Assembly: GCA_003694975.1 (NCBI GenBank)
Contig: RFJH01000194.1
Coordinates: 1-14,330, forward strand
Direction: 5' to 3'
Length of the DNA stretch: 14,330 nucleotides
From: Anaerolineae bacterium
GTDB taxonomy: Bacteria > Chloroflexota > Anaerolineae > Anaerolineales > Villigracilaceae
Position 1 is the first letter of the stretch. Each line of letters begins with the position of its first letter. Below the pieces are notes generated by a model. That model saw only the letters and a program-made list of their open reading frames with translations. It was not told where the DNA came from and did not search any database. The translations under genes and the position numbers were made by a program. Positions 6,600 through 13,260 of this stretch are shown here, one piece after another.

Positions 6600-7280
6600 A
6601 TGTTGAGAAAAACTTTTGAGACAGAACTGCAACAGGTAAAAGATAACGTGCTCTTCCTGGGGAGTCTGGTCGAGCAGGCGATTCTGGATTCGGTGGAGGC
6701 GCTCAAGAAACGCGATATGGACGCCTCGCGCCGCATCATGGAAGCAGATAGGGAAATCAACGCCCGTCGCTTCGCCATCGAGAATCAGGTCATGGTGCTG
6801 ATTGCTACCCAGCAGCCCATGGCCCATGACCTGCGTCTTCTGGCTTCCATCCTGGAAATCGCCGGCGAACTGGAACGCATGGGTGATTACGCCAAGGGCA
6901 TTGCCAAAATCAACATCCTGATGGGCGAGCAACCTCTCCTCAAACCACTGATTGACCTGCCCCGTATGGCGCAAAAGGACGCCGACATGCTCCATCGCGC
7001 CCTGACCGCCTTCCTTGACGAAGACGTGGAGACGGCGCGCGCCATCCCCCAGGAAGATGACGAGGTAGACGCTCTCTACAACCAGATTTATCGTGAACTG
7101 ATCACCTTCATCCTGCAAGACCCCACAACCATCGAGCGCGCCAACTGGCTCCTCTGGGCAGCGCACAACCTGGAACGTGTCGCCGACCGCGTGACCAATA
7201 TTTGTGAACGCACGATTTTCATCGCCACGGGGGAAATGGCCGAATTGGACGGCGCCGCCAACGGAGAAGAGAACGCGTGA
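6600..7280 (+). CDS. phoU: Phosphate signalling protein PhoU
   Basis: The 226-aa all-helical protein shows the two-fold PhoU repeat: GELERMGDYAKGI (89-101) in the first three-helix bundle and HNLERVADRVTNI (189-201) in the second. Acidic metal-ligand-type stretches stand at about 50-60 and 153-160. PhoU connects the Pst transporter to PhoR and keeps the kinase off when phosphate is plentiful. It is a soluble, membrane-associated protein. A GAGGT (6592-6596) precedes the ATG at a close distance. Its TGA overlaps the GTG start of the arsenate reductase. Confidence 0.93.
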   Translation: MLRKTFETELQQVKDNVLFLGSLVEQAILDSVEALKKRDMDASRRIMEADREINARRFAIENQVMVLIATQQPMAHDLRLLASILEIAGELERMGDYAKGIAKINILMGEQPLLKPLIDLPRMAQKDADMLHRALTAFLDEDVETARAIPQEDDEVDALYNQIYRELITFILQDPTTIERANWLLWAAHNLERVADRVTNICERTIFIATGEMAELDGAANGEENA

Positions 7281-7696
7281 GCCGTCGCAGGGTTCTCTTC
7301 CTGTGCACGGGCAACTCCGCCCGTTCGCAGATGGCCGAGGCCATCGTCAATACCTACCGGGGAGAACGATGGCAGGCTTTCTCCGCCGGCACACGACCGA
7401 CAGGCTATGTTCACCCGCTCGCACGGCGGGCTCTGGAAGAAATCGGCATCCACCATCAGGGCGAATCCAAATCGGCAGACCGCTATCGCGACTCGGATTT
7501 CGACCTTGTCGTCACGGTGTGCGATGAGGCGGCGGAAGAGTGCCCCATCTGGTTGGGCAAGGGGAAACGCGTCCACGTCGGTTTTCCCGACCCAGCCAGA
7601 GCCGAAGGGACCGAGGAAGAACGTTTGGCCGTCTTCCGGCGCGTGCGGGATGCCATTCGAGAGCGCATCCTGCCCCTTTTAGACGAGATGCCTTGA
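7277..7696 (+). CDS. arsC: Arsenate reductase, low-molecular-weight phosphatase (thioredoxin) type
   Basis: The 139-aa protein has the fold and active site of the LMW protein tyrosine phosphatase/ArsC family: P-loop C10-TGNSA-R16-S and catalytic D105 in FPDP. A redox pair C82 and C89 in VCDEAAEECP occupies the positions of the three-cysteine S. aureus-type ArsC, and the presence of all three cysteines favours arsenate reduction over plain phosphatase activity. Such enzymes reduce arsenate to arsenite using thioredoxin. It starts with GTG overlapping the phoU stop (GTGA), so it is translationally coupled to the phosphate genes. Arsenate is imported by phosphate transporters, so the location makes sense. 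No arsenite exporter or ArsR is in the window. Confidence 0.88.
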   Translation: MSRRRVLFLCTGNSARSQMAEAIVNTYRGERWQAFSAGTRPTGYVHPLARRALEEIGIHHQGESKSADRYRDSDFDLVVTVCDEAAEECPIWLGKGKRVHVGFPDPARAEGTEEERLAVFRRVRDAIRERILPLLDEMP

Positions 7697-7713
7697 ATCG
7701 GGAGCAACTCACC

Positions 7714-8541
7714 ATGGAAGAAGAACACCCTCACGAAGCGGGATTACCCCCGCGTGAGAAACGCCTGCGCGTGCATGTCCCCACGCGTCACAACACCCGT
7801 CTGCAACGGGTCATGGAAACCGTGCAGGCGGACGAAGAACTTTACGCCCTCTGGTACTGCCAGAACGTGAACGCCGTAGGACGGTTGGGGATGTCGGATC
7901 ATGGGCCGGTACACATGCAAATCATCGCCAACATGGCCTTGCGCATCCTGCGCCTCCTGGTAGCGAGTGGCGTGGAGCCGAGCATCATCCGCGATCACGG
8001 CCTGACGGTGGACGACGCCGAGGTCGTGGTGGTGCTCGCTTCGCTGCTGCACGATATCGGTATGAGCATCCATCGCGTGAACCATGAGGAGTACAGCCTG
8101 ATCATCGCCGACCGAAAACTCCCTGCCCTCCTGACCCCGGCCTATCCCGACACCGGTACGCGCGCCGTGGTCCAGGCAGAGACTCTGCACGCCATCATCG
8201 CCCACCGCCGGGACGGAAAACCGCTCACCCTGGAAGCGGGGGTGGTGCGCGTCGCCGACGCGCTGGACATGGCGAAAGGCCGCTCGCGCATCCCCTTCGA
8301 GCAGGGGGCAATCAACATCCACTCTGTATCGGCAATGGCGGTGGAAAACGTGGAGATCGAGGAGGGGGAGGAGAAACCCATCCGCGTGCGCATTGCTCTG
8401 CGCAACTCAGCCGGTATCTTCCAACTGGATTCGTTGCTCAAGGAAAAGTTACGCGGCTCCGGTCTGGAGCCCTATATCGAAGTCCAGGCCTCGATTGCGG
8501 GAGATAAGGAAGTCTCCCTGGTGCAGACGTTCCGACTGTAA
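7714..8541 (+). CDS. HD-domain protein, putative metal-dependent phosphohydrolase
   Basis: The 275-aa protein carries an HD domain: H67 (DHGPVHMQ), the doublet H113-D114 in SLLHDIGMSIH, histidines H159 and H164 in LHAIIAHR, and D182 in RVADALDMAKGR, together enough ligands for a metal centre. The tail (about 200-275) is a mixed segment with no domain I recognise. HD proteins hydrolyse phosphate esters, often of nucleotides; the substrate cannot be read from sequence. I start at ATG 7714, preceded by GGGAG (7700-7704). A TTG at 7693 that overlaps the arsC stop is an in-frame alternative adding seven residues. It ends the plus-strand operon, 19 bp from the convergent nadB end. Its place after phoU and arsC is the only clue to its job. 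Confidence 0.82.
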   Translation: MEEEHPHEAGLPPREKRLRVHVPTRHNTRLQRVMETVQADEELYALWYCQNVNAVGRLGMSDHGPVHMQIIANMALRILRLLVASGVEPSIIRDHGLTVDDAEVVVVLASLLHDIGMSIHRVNHEEYSLIIADRKLPALLTPAYPDTGTRAVVQAETLHAIIAHRRDGKPLTLEAGVVRVADALDMAKGRSRIPFEQGAINIHSVSAMAVENVEIEEGEEKPIRVRIALRNSAGIFQLDSLLKEKLRGSGLEPYIEVQASIAGDKEVSLVQTFRL

Positions 8542-8560
8542 GAGGCGCGCTCCTCCAGGT

Positions 8561-10165
8561 CTATAGCAACCGGTCCCCCGTATCCACCGAGTCGACGCGG
8601 TAGTGGCAACCGCGGCTCTGGCGGTTGTGACGCGCCGCCTGGGCGATGATCAGCGCCGCTTCCACCGCGTTACGCAGCCCGATCAGACCATCGCTCAGTT
8701 TCGTGGAACGGTAGAACGTCTCGACCTCGTTCTGGAGATGGCGCAGTTCGCGAATGGCGCGCGAGAGTCGGTCCCCACTGCGGACGAGGCCGACATAATG
8801 CCACATGATATTCTGGATGACCTGCATATCGCCCTGGATGAGGGCCGGGTCGCGGTCATCGGTCAGGCCGCTTTCGTCCCAGGGCGGGACATCCTCGCGT
8901 CCGGGCACAGGGGCTTCGGGCTCTTCGGTCAACCGCTCTTCGATGTGACGCGCGGCGCGCGTCCCCCAGACCAGTCCCTCCAGCAGCGAAGTGGAAGCCA
9001 AGCGGTTCGCCCCGTGCAGCCCCGTGCAGGAGACCTCGCCGACGGCGTACAGGTTGGCGATGGAGGTGCGTCCCCACTCGTCCACGGCCACGCCGCCGCA
9101 GAAGTAGTGCGCGGCCGGGACGACGGGGATCGGCTCGCGGGTGATATCCAGCCCGGCCTTCAGGCAGGTCTCGTAGATTGTAGGGAAGCGCGAGCGGATG
9201 GTCGCGGCGGGCAGGCGGGAGGCGATGTCGAGCAGGACGTGCGAATAGCCGTACTCGGTCATCTCGTGGTGGATGGCGCGGGCGACCACGTCGCGCGGGG
9301 CGAGGTCTTTCCATTTGGGATCGTACTTGTGCATGAACGGCTCCCCATCCGGGGTGAGCAGGACACCTCCCTCGCCACGCACGGCTTCGCTGATGAGGAA
9401 GCCCTCCGCGCCCGGGATGGCGAGCGCCGTGGGATGGAATTGAACGTACTCGGCATTGATGATGCGCGCCCCGGCGCGATAGGCCATCGCCAGGCCGTCC
9501 CCGCGCGCGCCGGGGGGATTGGTCGTGTTGCGGTACAGGCGGCCCAGTCCGCCCGTCGCCAGGACCGTGACTCGCGCCAGGCTGCGGTGGACGGTGCGCG
9601 CGGCGCGGTCGAAGACATAGGCGCCGTGACACACGATGGGTTTGTAGGCGTCCAGCGGGTGGCGGGAGTGATGGGGGAAGGTGATCAGGTCTACGGCGGT
9701 AGTGTTGCTCAGGATGCGCACGTTGGGATACTCACGCAGGGCGTTGAGCAATCCTTTGATGATGGCCTGACCGGTCGCGTCGCCGACGTGCAGGATGCGC
9801 CGCCGCGAGTGGGCCGCCTCTTTCCCCCATTCCAGGTCGCCGTTCTCGTCGCGGTCGAAGCGGATACCCGCCGTCTCGACCAGGACTTCTTGCAAGAGCG
9901 CCGGGCCCTCCTCCGCCAGGATGCGGGCTGCTTTGGGGAGGCTGGCGCCCGCGCCGGCGGCGAGAATGTCGTTCACCAGGAGATCGGCGCTGTCATCGGG
10001 GCCGCGACTGATGATGCCTCCCTGGGCGTAGCGCGTGTTCGATTCGTGCGGGTCGCGAGCGCGCGTGACGAGCACAATGCGCCGCTTTGGATTGCGCGCC
10101 AGGCGCAGAGCGGTCACCGCGCCGGCGATGCCGCTGCCGATGATCAGAACGTCGGTCTGTTCCAT
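8561..10165 (-). CDS. nadB: L-aspartate oxidase
   Basis: This 534-aa flavoprotein oxidises L-aspartate to iminoaspartate, the first step of de novo NAD synthesis. It has the FAD-binding GSGIAG (10-15) near the N-terminus, the SNTRYAQGG motif (42-50), the substrate-binding HPTAL and RDVVARAI regions, and the C-terminal flavin motif HYFCGGVAVDEWGRT with GLHGANRLASTSLLEGL. These separate NadB from succinate dehydrogenase flavoproteins only modestly, but the neighbours nadA and nadC settle it. The start is ATG 10165, 5 nt after GGAGGG (10175-10170); an in-frame TTG four codons upstream lies on that ribosome site. It is the last gene of the nadC-nadA-nadB operon, separated from nadA by a 13-bp inverted repeat. 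Confidence 0.95.
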   Translation of the reverse strand: MEQTDVLIIGSGIAGAVTALRLARNPKRRIVLVTRARDPHESNTRYAQGGIISRGPDDSADLLVNDILAAGAGASLPKAARILAEEGPALLQEVLVETAGIRFDRDENGDLEWGKEAAHSRRRILHVGDATGQAIIKGLLNALREYPNVRILSNTTAVDLITFPHHSRHPLDAYKPIVCHGAYVFDRAARTVHRSLARVTVLATGGLGRLYRNTTNPPGARGDGLAMAYRAGARIINAEYVQFHPTALAIPGAEGFLISEAVRGEGGVLLTPDGEPFMHKYDPKWKDLAPRDVVARAIHHEMTEYGYSHVLLDIASRLPAATIRSRFPTIYETCLKAGLDITREPIPVVPAAHYFCGGVAVDEWGRTSIANLYAVGEVSCTGLHGANRLASTSLLEGLVWGTRAARHIEERLTEEPEAPVPGREDVPPWDESGLTDDRDPALIQGDMQVIQNIMWHYVGLVRSGDRLSRAIRELRHLQNEVETFYRSTKLSDGLIGLRNAVEAALIIAQAARHNRQSRGCHYRVDSVDTGDRLL

Positions 10166-10178
10166 GCGGCCCTCCAAC

Positions 10179-10220
10179 GGTAGGACGAGATTAATCAGGC
10201 GAGATCGATCTCGTCCTACC
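10179..10220. repeat. Perfect 13-bp inverted repeat at the nadA-nadB junction
   Basis: GGTAGGACGAGAT (10179-10191) and ATCTCGTCCTACC (10208-10220) pair perfectly around a 16-nt loop. The right arm includes the nadA stop codon (TAG, 10218-10216). A shorter palindrome CGAGATCGATCTCG (10200-10213) overlaps it, so two alternative folds are possible. No U-run follows on either strand. It may be a REP-like mobile intergenic repeat or an mRNA processing/stability element; I see no second copy in the window. Confidence 0.65.
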
Positions 10221-11268
10221 CGATTTCAAGCATCCGCTCCACCGCCCGCGCGGCGCGGACGCGAATCTCCTCCGGCACCTCGATCACATAGCGGTTGTAC
10301 TTCAACGCGTTCAATGTGTCTTCCATGGTAATCATGTTCATGTGTGGGCAACGCACCATGCACAGACGCAGCATCTCTTTATCCGGGTTGGCCGCGGCGA
10401 TGTTATCGCCCATAGCGCATTCGGTCAGCAGAAGGTAGTGTGGGGCGTTCGTCTGCTCCACGTAGCGGATCATGGCGCTCGTACTGCCGGAGAAATCCGC
10501 CGCTTCGACCACTTCCGGGCTGCACTCCGGGTGCGCCAGGATGACCACGTCCGGGAACTGGGCGCGCACGCTGCGGATGTCGTCCAGGGTGAATTTCTCG
10601 TGTACCTCGCAGCGCCCACGCCAGCCAATCATCTGGACATCGAGCAAAGTGTCTTTGCCGCTATCGCCGGAGAGGATTTCCTGGCGGGTGGGGAAAATGA
10701 TGTGCTTGCCGGTCTCGCGGGCGACATTGCGCGCCAGGTACTCATCGGGCAGGAAGATGACCGTATCGCTCTTCAGCGATTCGACCACCGCCACGGCGTT
10801 GCTCGAGGTGCAGCAGATATCGCTCTCGGCCTTCACGTCGGCATAGGTGTTGACGTAGGTCACGACCGGCACGCCCGGGAAGCGTCGCTTCAGGGCGCGC
10901 ACGTCTTCGGCGGTGATGCTCTCGGCCAGCGAACACCCCGCCTTGTCCGAGGGCAGGAGGACGGTCTTCGTTGGGTTGAGGATTTTGGCCGTCTCGGCCA
11001 TGAATTTCACACCGCAGAAGACAATCACGTCCTTATCCGTCTCGGCGGCCTTGCGACTCAGGCCCAGCGAATCGCCGGTGAAATCGGGGATGGAGTAGAA
11101 AAGCGCCGGTTCCATGTAGTTGTGCCCCAGAATCACGGCGTTGCGTTCCTTCTTGAGGGCGTTGATCTGTACGGCCAGTTCGGCCTTGTAACGCAGTTCT
11201 ACATCCGGCACGACGTTCGCCAGGCGTGCCTTCATCTTCTCATACATTTCCTGTACTTGCGCGTTCAT
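10216..11268 (-). CDS. nadA: Quinolinate synthase
   Basis: This 350-aa enzyme condenses iminoaspartate with dihydroxyacetone phosphate to give quinolinate using a [4Fe-4S] cluster. The three expected cluster cysteines are visible: C112 in DKAGCSLAES, C220 in GRCEVHEKF and C307 in MVRCPHMNM. GHNYMEP (48-54), GDSLGLS (65-71) and the GSTSAMI segment also match NadA. Length is normal for the longer bacterial form. The start ATG overlaps the nadC stop (ATGA), indicating coupling. It supplies NadC and takes the unstable NadB product, so joint expression is sensible. Confidence 0.96.
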   Translation of the reverse strand: MNAQVQEMYEKMKARLANVVPDVELRYKAELAVQINALKKERNAVILGHNYMEPALFYSIPDFTGDSLGLSRKAAETDKDVIVFCGVKFMAETAKILNPTKTVLLPSDKAGCSLAESITAEDVRALKRRFPGVPVVTYVNTYADVKAESDICCTSSNAVAVVESLKSDTVIFLPDEYLARNVARETGKHIIFPTRQEILSGDSGKDTLLDVQMIGWRGRCEVHEKFTLDDIRSVRAQFPDVVILAHPECSPEVVEAADFSGSTSAMIRYVEQTNAPHYLLLTECAMGDNIAAANPDKEMLRLCMVRCPHMNMITMEDTLNALKYNRYVIEVPEEIRVRAARAVERMLEIG

Positions 11269-12125
11269 AGTTCTCCTATACGGGTAAGGTAATCAAAACT
11301 GACATCGAACACCCGCGCCGAGTGCGTCAACGCGCCGATGGAGATGTAATCCACCCCCGTCTCGGCGATGGCGCGGACGTTCTCCAACGTGACGTTTCCG
11401 GAGGCCTCCAACCGGGCGCGACCTCCAGCCAGACGTACCGCCTCGCGCATCTCCTCCAGGGACATGTTATCGAGCAGGATGCGTTCGACTCCCAACGCCA
11501 GCGCGGCGCGGACCTCGGAGAGGGTGCGCGTTTCCACTTCGATTTCCAGTCCCTGAGCCTGTGCGCGCGCCCGTCGCACGGCCTCTTCCAGTGAACCGGC
11601 GAAATCAATGTGATTGTCCTTGATGAGGATCATATCGTAGAGGCCCATGCGGTGGTTTTCCCCGCCACCGCGCCGGACGGCCAGTTTATCGAGCAGGCGC
11701 AGACCGGGCGCGGTCTTGCGCGTATCGAGGATGACGGCTTTCGTCCCGGCGACGGCGTCTACGAAGCGGCGCGTCAGGGTAGCGATGCCGGACATGCGCC
11801 CCAGGAAGTTGAGCGCCGTCCGTTCGGCAGTGAGCAGGCTGCGGGCGTTACCGGAAACGGTCGCCAGGGCCTGTCGGTCTGCCACGCGCGCGCCCTCCTC
11901 CACGTGGCGGACGAACTCCACATCGGGGTCGAGTGTCCGGTAGACGGCCTGCGCCACGTCCAGACCGGCGATGACGCCCTCCTGCTTGGCGATGATCCGT
12001 CCCTGCATGGTGGCATCGGGCGGGATGATGGCCTCACTTGTGGCGTCTCCCGGGCCGATGTCCTCTTCGAGAGCGCGGCGGATGACTTCAAGAACGGACG
12101 GCGGCAAAAATGGTGACGATGGCAT
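11265..12125 (-). CDS. nadC: Nicotinate-nucleotide pyrophosphorylase (carboxylating)
   Basis: The 286-aa enzyme converts quinolinate and PRPP to nicotinate mononucleotide, CO2 and pyrophosphate. Seen motifs: ERTALNFL (101-108), DTRKTAPGLR (134-143), GGGENHR (153-159), KDNH (169-172), an LLDN segment (217-220) and EASGN (240-244), all typical of NadC. First gene of the nad operon, with a strong promoter at 12212-12239. The ATG at 12125 has no Shine-Dalgarno; the leader just upstream holds a palindrome instead. An alternative start within the first few codons has no better ribosome site. Confidence 0.95.
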   Translation of the reverse strand: MPSSPFLPPSVLEVIRRALEEDIGPGDATSEAIIPPDATMQGRIIAKQEGVIAGLDVAQAVYRTLDPDVEFVRHVEEGARVADRQALATVSGNARSLLTAERTALNFLGRMSGIATLTRRFVDAVAGTKAVILDTRKTAPGLRLLDKLAVRRGGGENHRMGLYDMILIKDNHIDFAGSLEEAVRRARAQAQGLEIEVETRTLSEVRAALALGVERILLDNMSLEEMREAVRLAGGRARLEASGNVTLENVRAIAETGVDYISIGALTHSARVFDVSFDYLTRIGEL

Positions 12126-12137
12126 GATGGGTGATAA

Positions 12138-12158
12138 TTAGTGTAAGTTTGACACTAA
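12138..12158. promoter_or_regulatory. 21-bp palindrome in the nadC leader, probable operator
   Basis: TTAGTGT (12138-12144), a 7-bp centre and ACACTAA (12152-12158) form a perfect dyad, 12 bp upstream of the nadC ATG and about 45 bp downstream of the predicted start of transcription. Direct copies of GGYGATAATT flank it (12130-12139 and 12163-12172), 33 bp apart. Repressors of NAD synthesis (NrtR, NiaR, NadQ families) are known to bind palindromes before nad genes; which protein would bind here is unknown and none is encoded in the window. As RNA the same sequence could form a 7-bp hairpin near the start codon. Confidence 0.5.
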
Positions 12159-12176
12159 CTGAGGCGATAATTGAAA

Positions 12177-12192
12177 CGCGGGATACCCCGCG
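12177..12192 (-). promoter_or_regulatory. GC hairpin in the nadC leader
   Basis: CGCGGG (12177-12182) and CCCGCG (12187-12192) form a 6-bp GC stem with a 4-nt loop, about 12 nt into the predicted transcript. On the minus strand only TTT follows, so termination would be weak. It may simply protect the mRNA 5' end. Confidence 0.35.
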
Positions 12193-12211
12193 CGACACAC
12201 ATCAGAAAGGA

Positions 12212-12239
12212 ATTATACGGCCTTATCCATTCCTGTCAA
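12212..12239 (-). promoter_or_regulatory. Strong sigma-70 promoter of nadC-nadA-nadB
   Basis: On the minus strand TTGACA (12239-12234) and TATAAT (12217-12212), both perfect consensus, are separated by 16 bp. Transcription would start near 12204, leaving a leader of about 80 nt with a GC hairpin and the 21-bp palindrome. A perfect promoter suggests high basal strength that is held back by a repressor, consistent with the palindrome. Confidence 0.8.
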
Positions 12240-12270
12240 GCGTTGCCGGATACGCTAAAAGTGCAACGAC

Positions 12271-13260
12271 TCACAAATGGACTATCTTCGCCTCGCGCGC
12301 CGATTCGAGCACGGCCATGATCAAACGCATGGTCTGTATCCCTTCGCCCAGCGAGCAGGCAGGGTCGTCCTCGCCGCGCACGACGTTGAGAAAATGTCGC
12401 ATTTCTTCCAGGAACATTGTGTTTCTCTCGAAACCTGCAGGTGGCGGATAGACCTCCCACGTCTTGCGCGAGGCGCGGTAGACGCGCACCCAGCCCTCCA
12501 GCGCGTCCCACTGCAACGAGCCGCGCGTGCCGACCACGTCCAGGCGGTGATGCGGGGGCTGACGCGTGTAATCCAGATGCAGGCTGCCCAAAACGCCGCT
12601 CTTGAAGCGCAGGATGATTTTCGCCGTGTCCTCCACATCCACAGCCAGGTCGCTCAGTTTGCCCGTCACCCCCCAGACGCTCTCGCTCTCGCCGAACAGC
12701 CACGTGACGTAATCCAGGGCGTGACACTGCGTGCGCACCACGCCGCCGCCCAGGTCGGCGCGGGCAGCGTACCCCTTGCGGTAGTCCTCCCAGGGATGCC
12801 AGGCGGGCAGGTACTCGCCGAAGTGGACGTGTGCGGAGAGAACCCGCCCGATTTCGCCATCTTGAATTAGTTGCCGGGCACGCAGTAAGCCCGGATGAAA
12901 GCGAAATTGAAATCCCACCACAACGCGCACCTTGTTGCGGCGCACTGCATCGAGGAGTTCGTCCACGCGGTCGAGGGAATGGGAAATCGGCTTTTCAAGC
13001 AGGATGTGACACCCCGCCTCGGCGGCAGGAATCGCCACGTCCAGGTGGAGGGCGGTCGGGTTGGAGACGATGACCGCGTCCGGTTTGTGGCGCGTCAACG
13101 CGCGGGTCAGGTCGTGTTCCGTTGGGTAAGGGGCGAGTTCGTCGTCCGGCAGGGTGCTGCGTCCCGTCCGGTAGAGGACGATGTCGCGTTCGCCCAGGGT
13201 CAGCAGGTTGCGCAGGTGACGGCGTCCAATCGAGCCGAGTCCGGCAATCAGAAATTTCAT
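12271..13260 (-). CDS. Gfo/Idh/MocA-family NAD(P)-dependent oxidoreductase
   Basis: The 329-aa protein has an N-terminal Rossmann domain with G7-L-G-S-I-G12 and the family lysine motif E89-K-P91, followed by a C-terminal substrate domain with GGGVVRTQCHALDYV (171-185), where H180 and D183 sit in the usual active-site positions. Such enzymes oxidise or reduce sugar nucleotides or inositol-like substrates; the substrate is not readable. I start at ATG 13260, after GAGGAG about 8 nt upstream and overlapping the stop of the sulfotransferase gene (ATGA). The neighbour suggests surface-polysaccharide synthesis, which is inference. No clear terminator separates its end from the nadC promoter. Confidence 0.85.
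   Translation of the reverse strand: MKFLIAGLGSIGRRHLRNLLTLGERDIVLYRTGRSTLPDDELAPYPTEHDLTRALTRHKPDAVIVSNPTALHLDVAIPAAEAGCHILLEKPISHSLDRVDELLDAVRRNKVRVVVGFQFRFHPGLLRARQLIQDGEIGRVLSAHVHFGEYLPAWHPWEDYRKGYAARADLGGGVVRTQCHALDYVTWLFGESESVWGVTGKLSDLAVDVEDTAKIILRFKSGVLGSLHLDYTRQPPHHRLDVVGTRGSLQWDALEGWVRVYRASRKTWEVYPPPAGFERNTMFLEEMRHFLNVVRGEDDPACSLGEGIQTMRLIMAVLESAREAKIVHL

Noticed and set aside
7540..7713. N-terminal extension of the HD protein inside arsC
   Set aside because: The extension is an out-of-frame reading of arsC. The ATG at 7714 has a ribosome site; only the TTG at 7693 is a serious alternative.
8542..8560. Terminator between the convergent HD and nadB genes
   Set aside because: The 19-bp gap holds no convincing stem or T-run. 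Any terminator must lie within coding sequence or termination is Rho-dependent.
8603..10183. Very long plus-strand open frame (526 codons) opposite nadB
   Set aside because: It is the complement of a clear nadB gene in GC-rich DNA. Its translation has no recognisable domain and no ribosome site.
10342..11292. Plus-strand open frame of 316 codons opposite nadA
   Set aside because: nadA has all three cluster cysteines in the right places; the opposite frame shows nothing recognisable.
12241..12268. Inverted repeat CGTTGC/GCAACG as a terminator of the oxidoreductase gene
   Set aside because: Only a 6-bp stem with a 16-nt loop and no T-run, so too weak to call.
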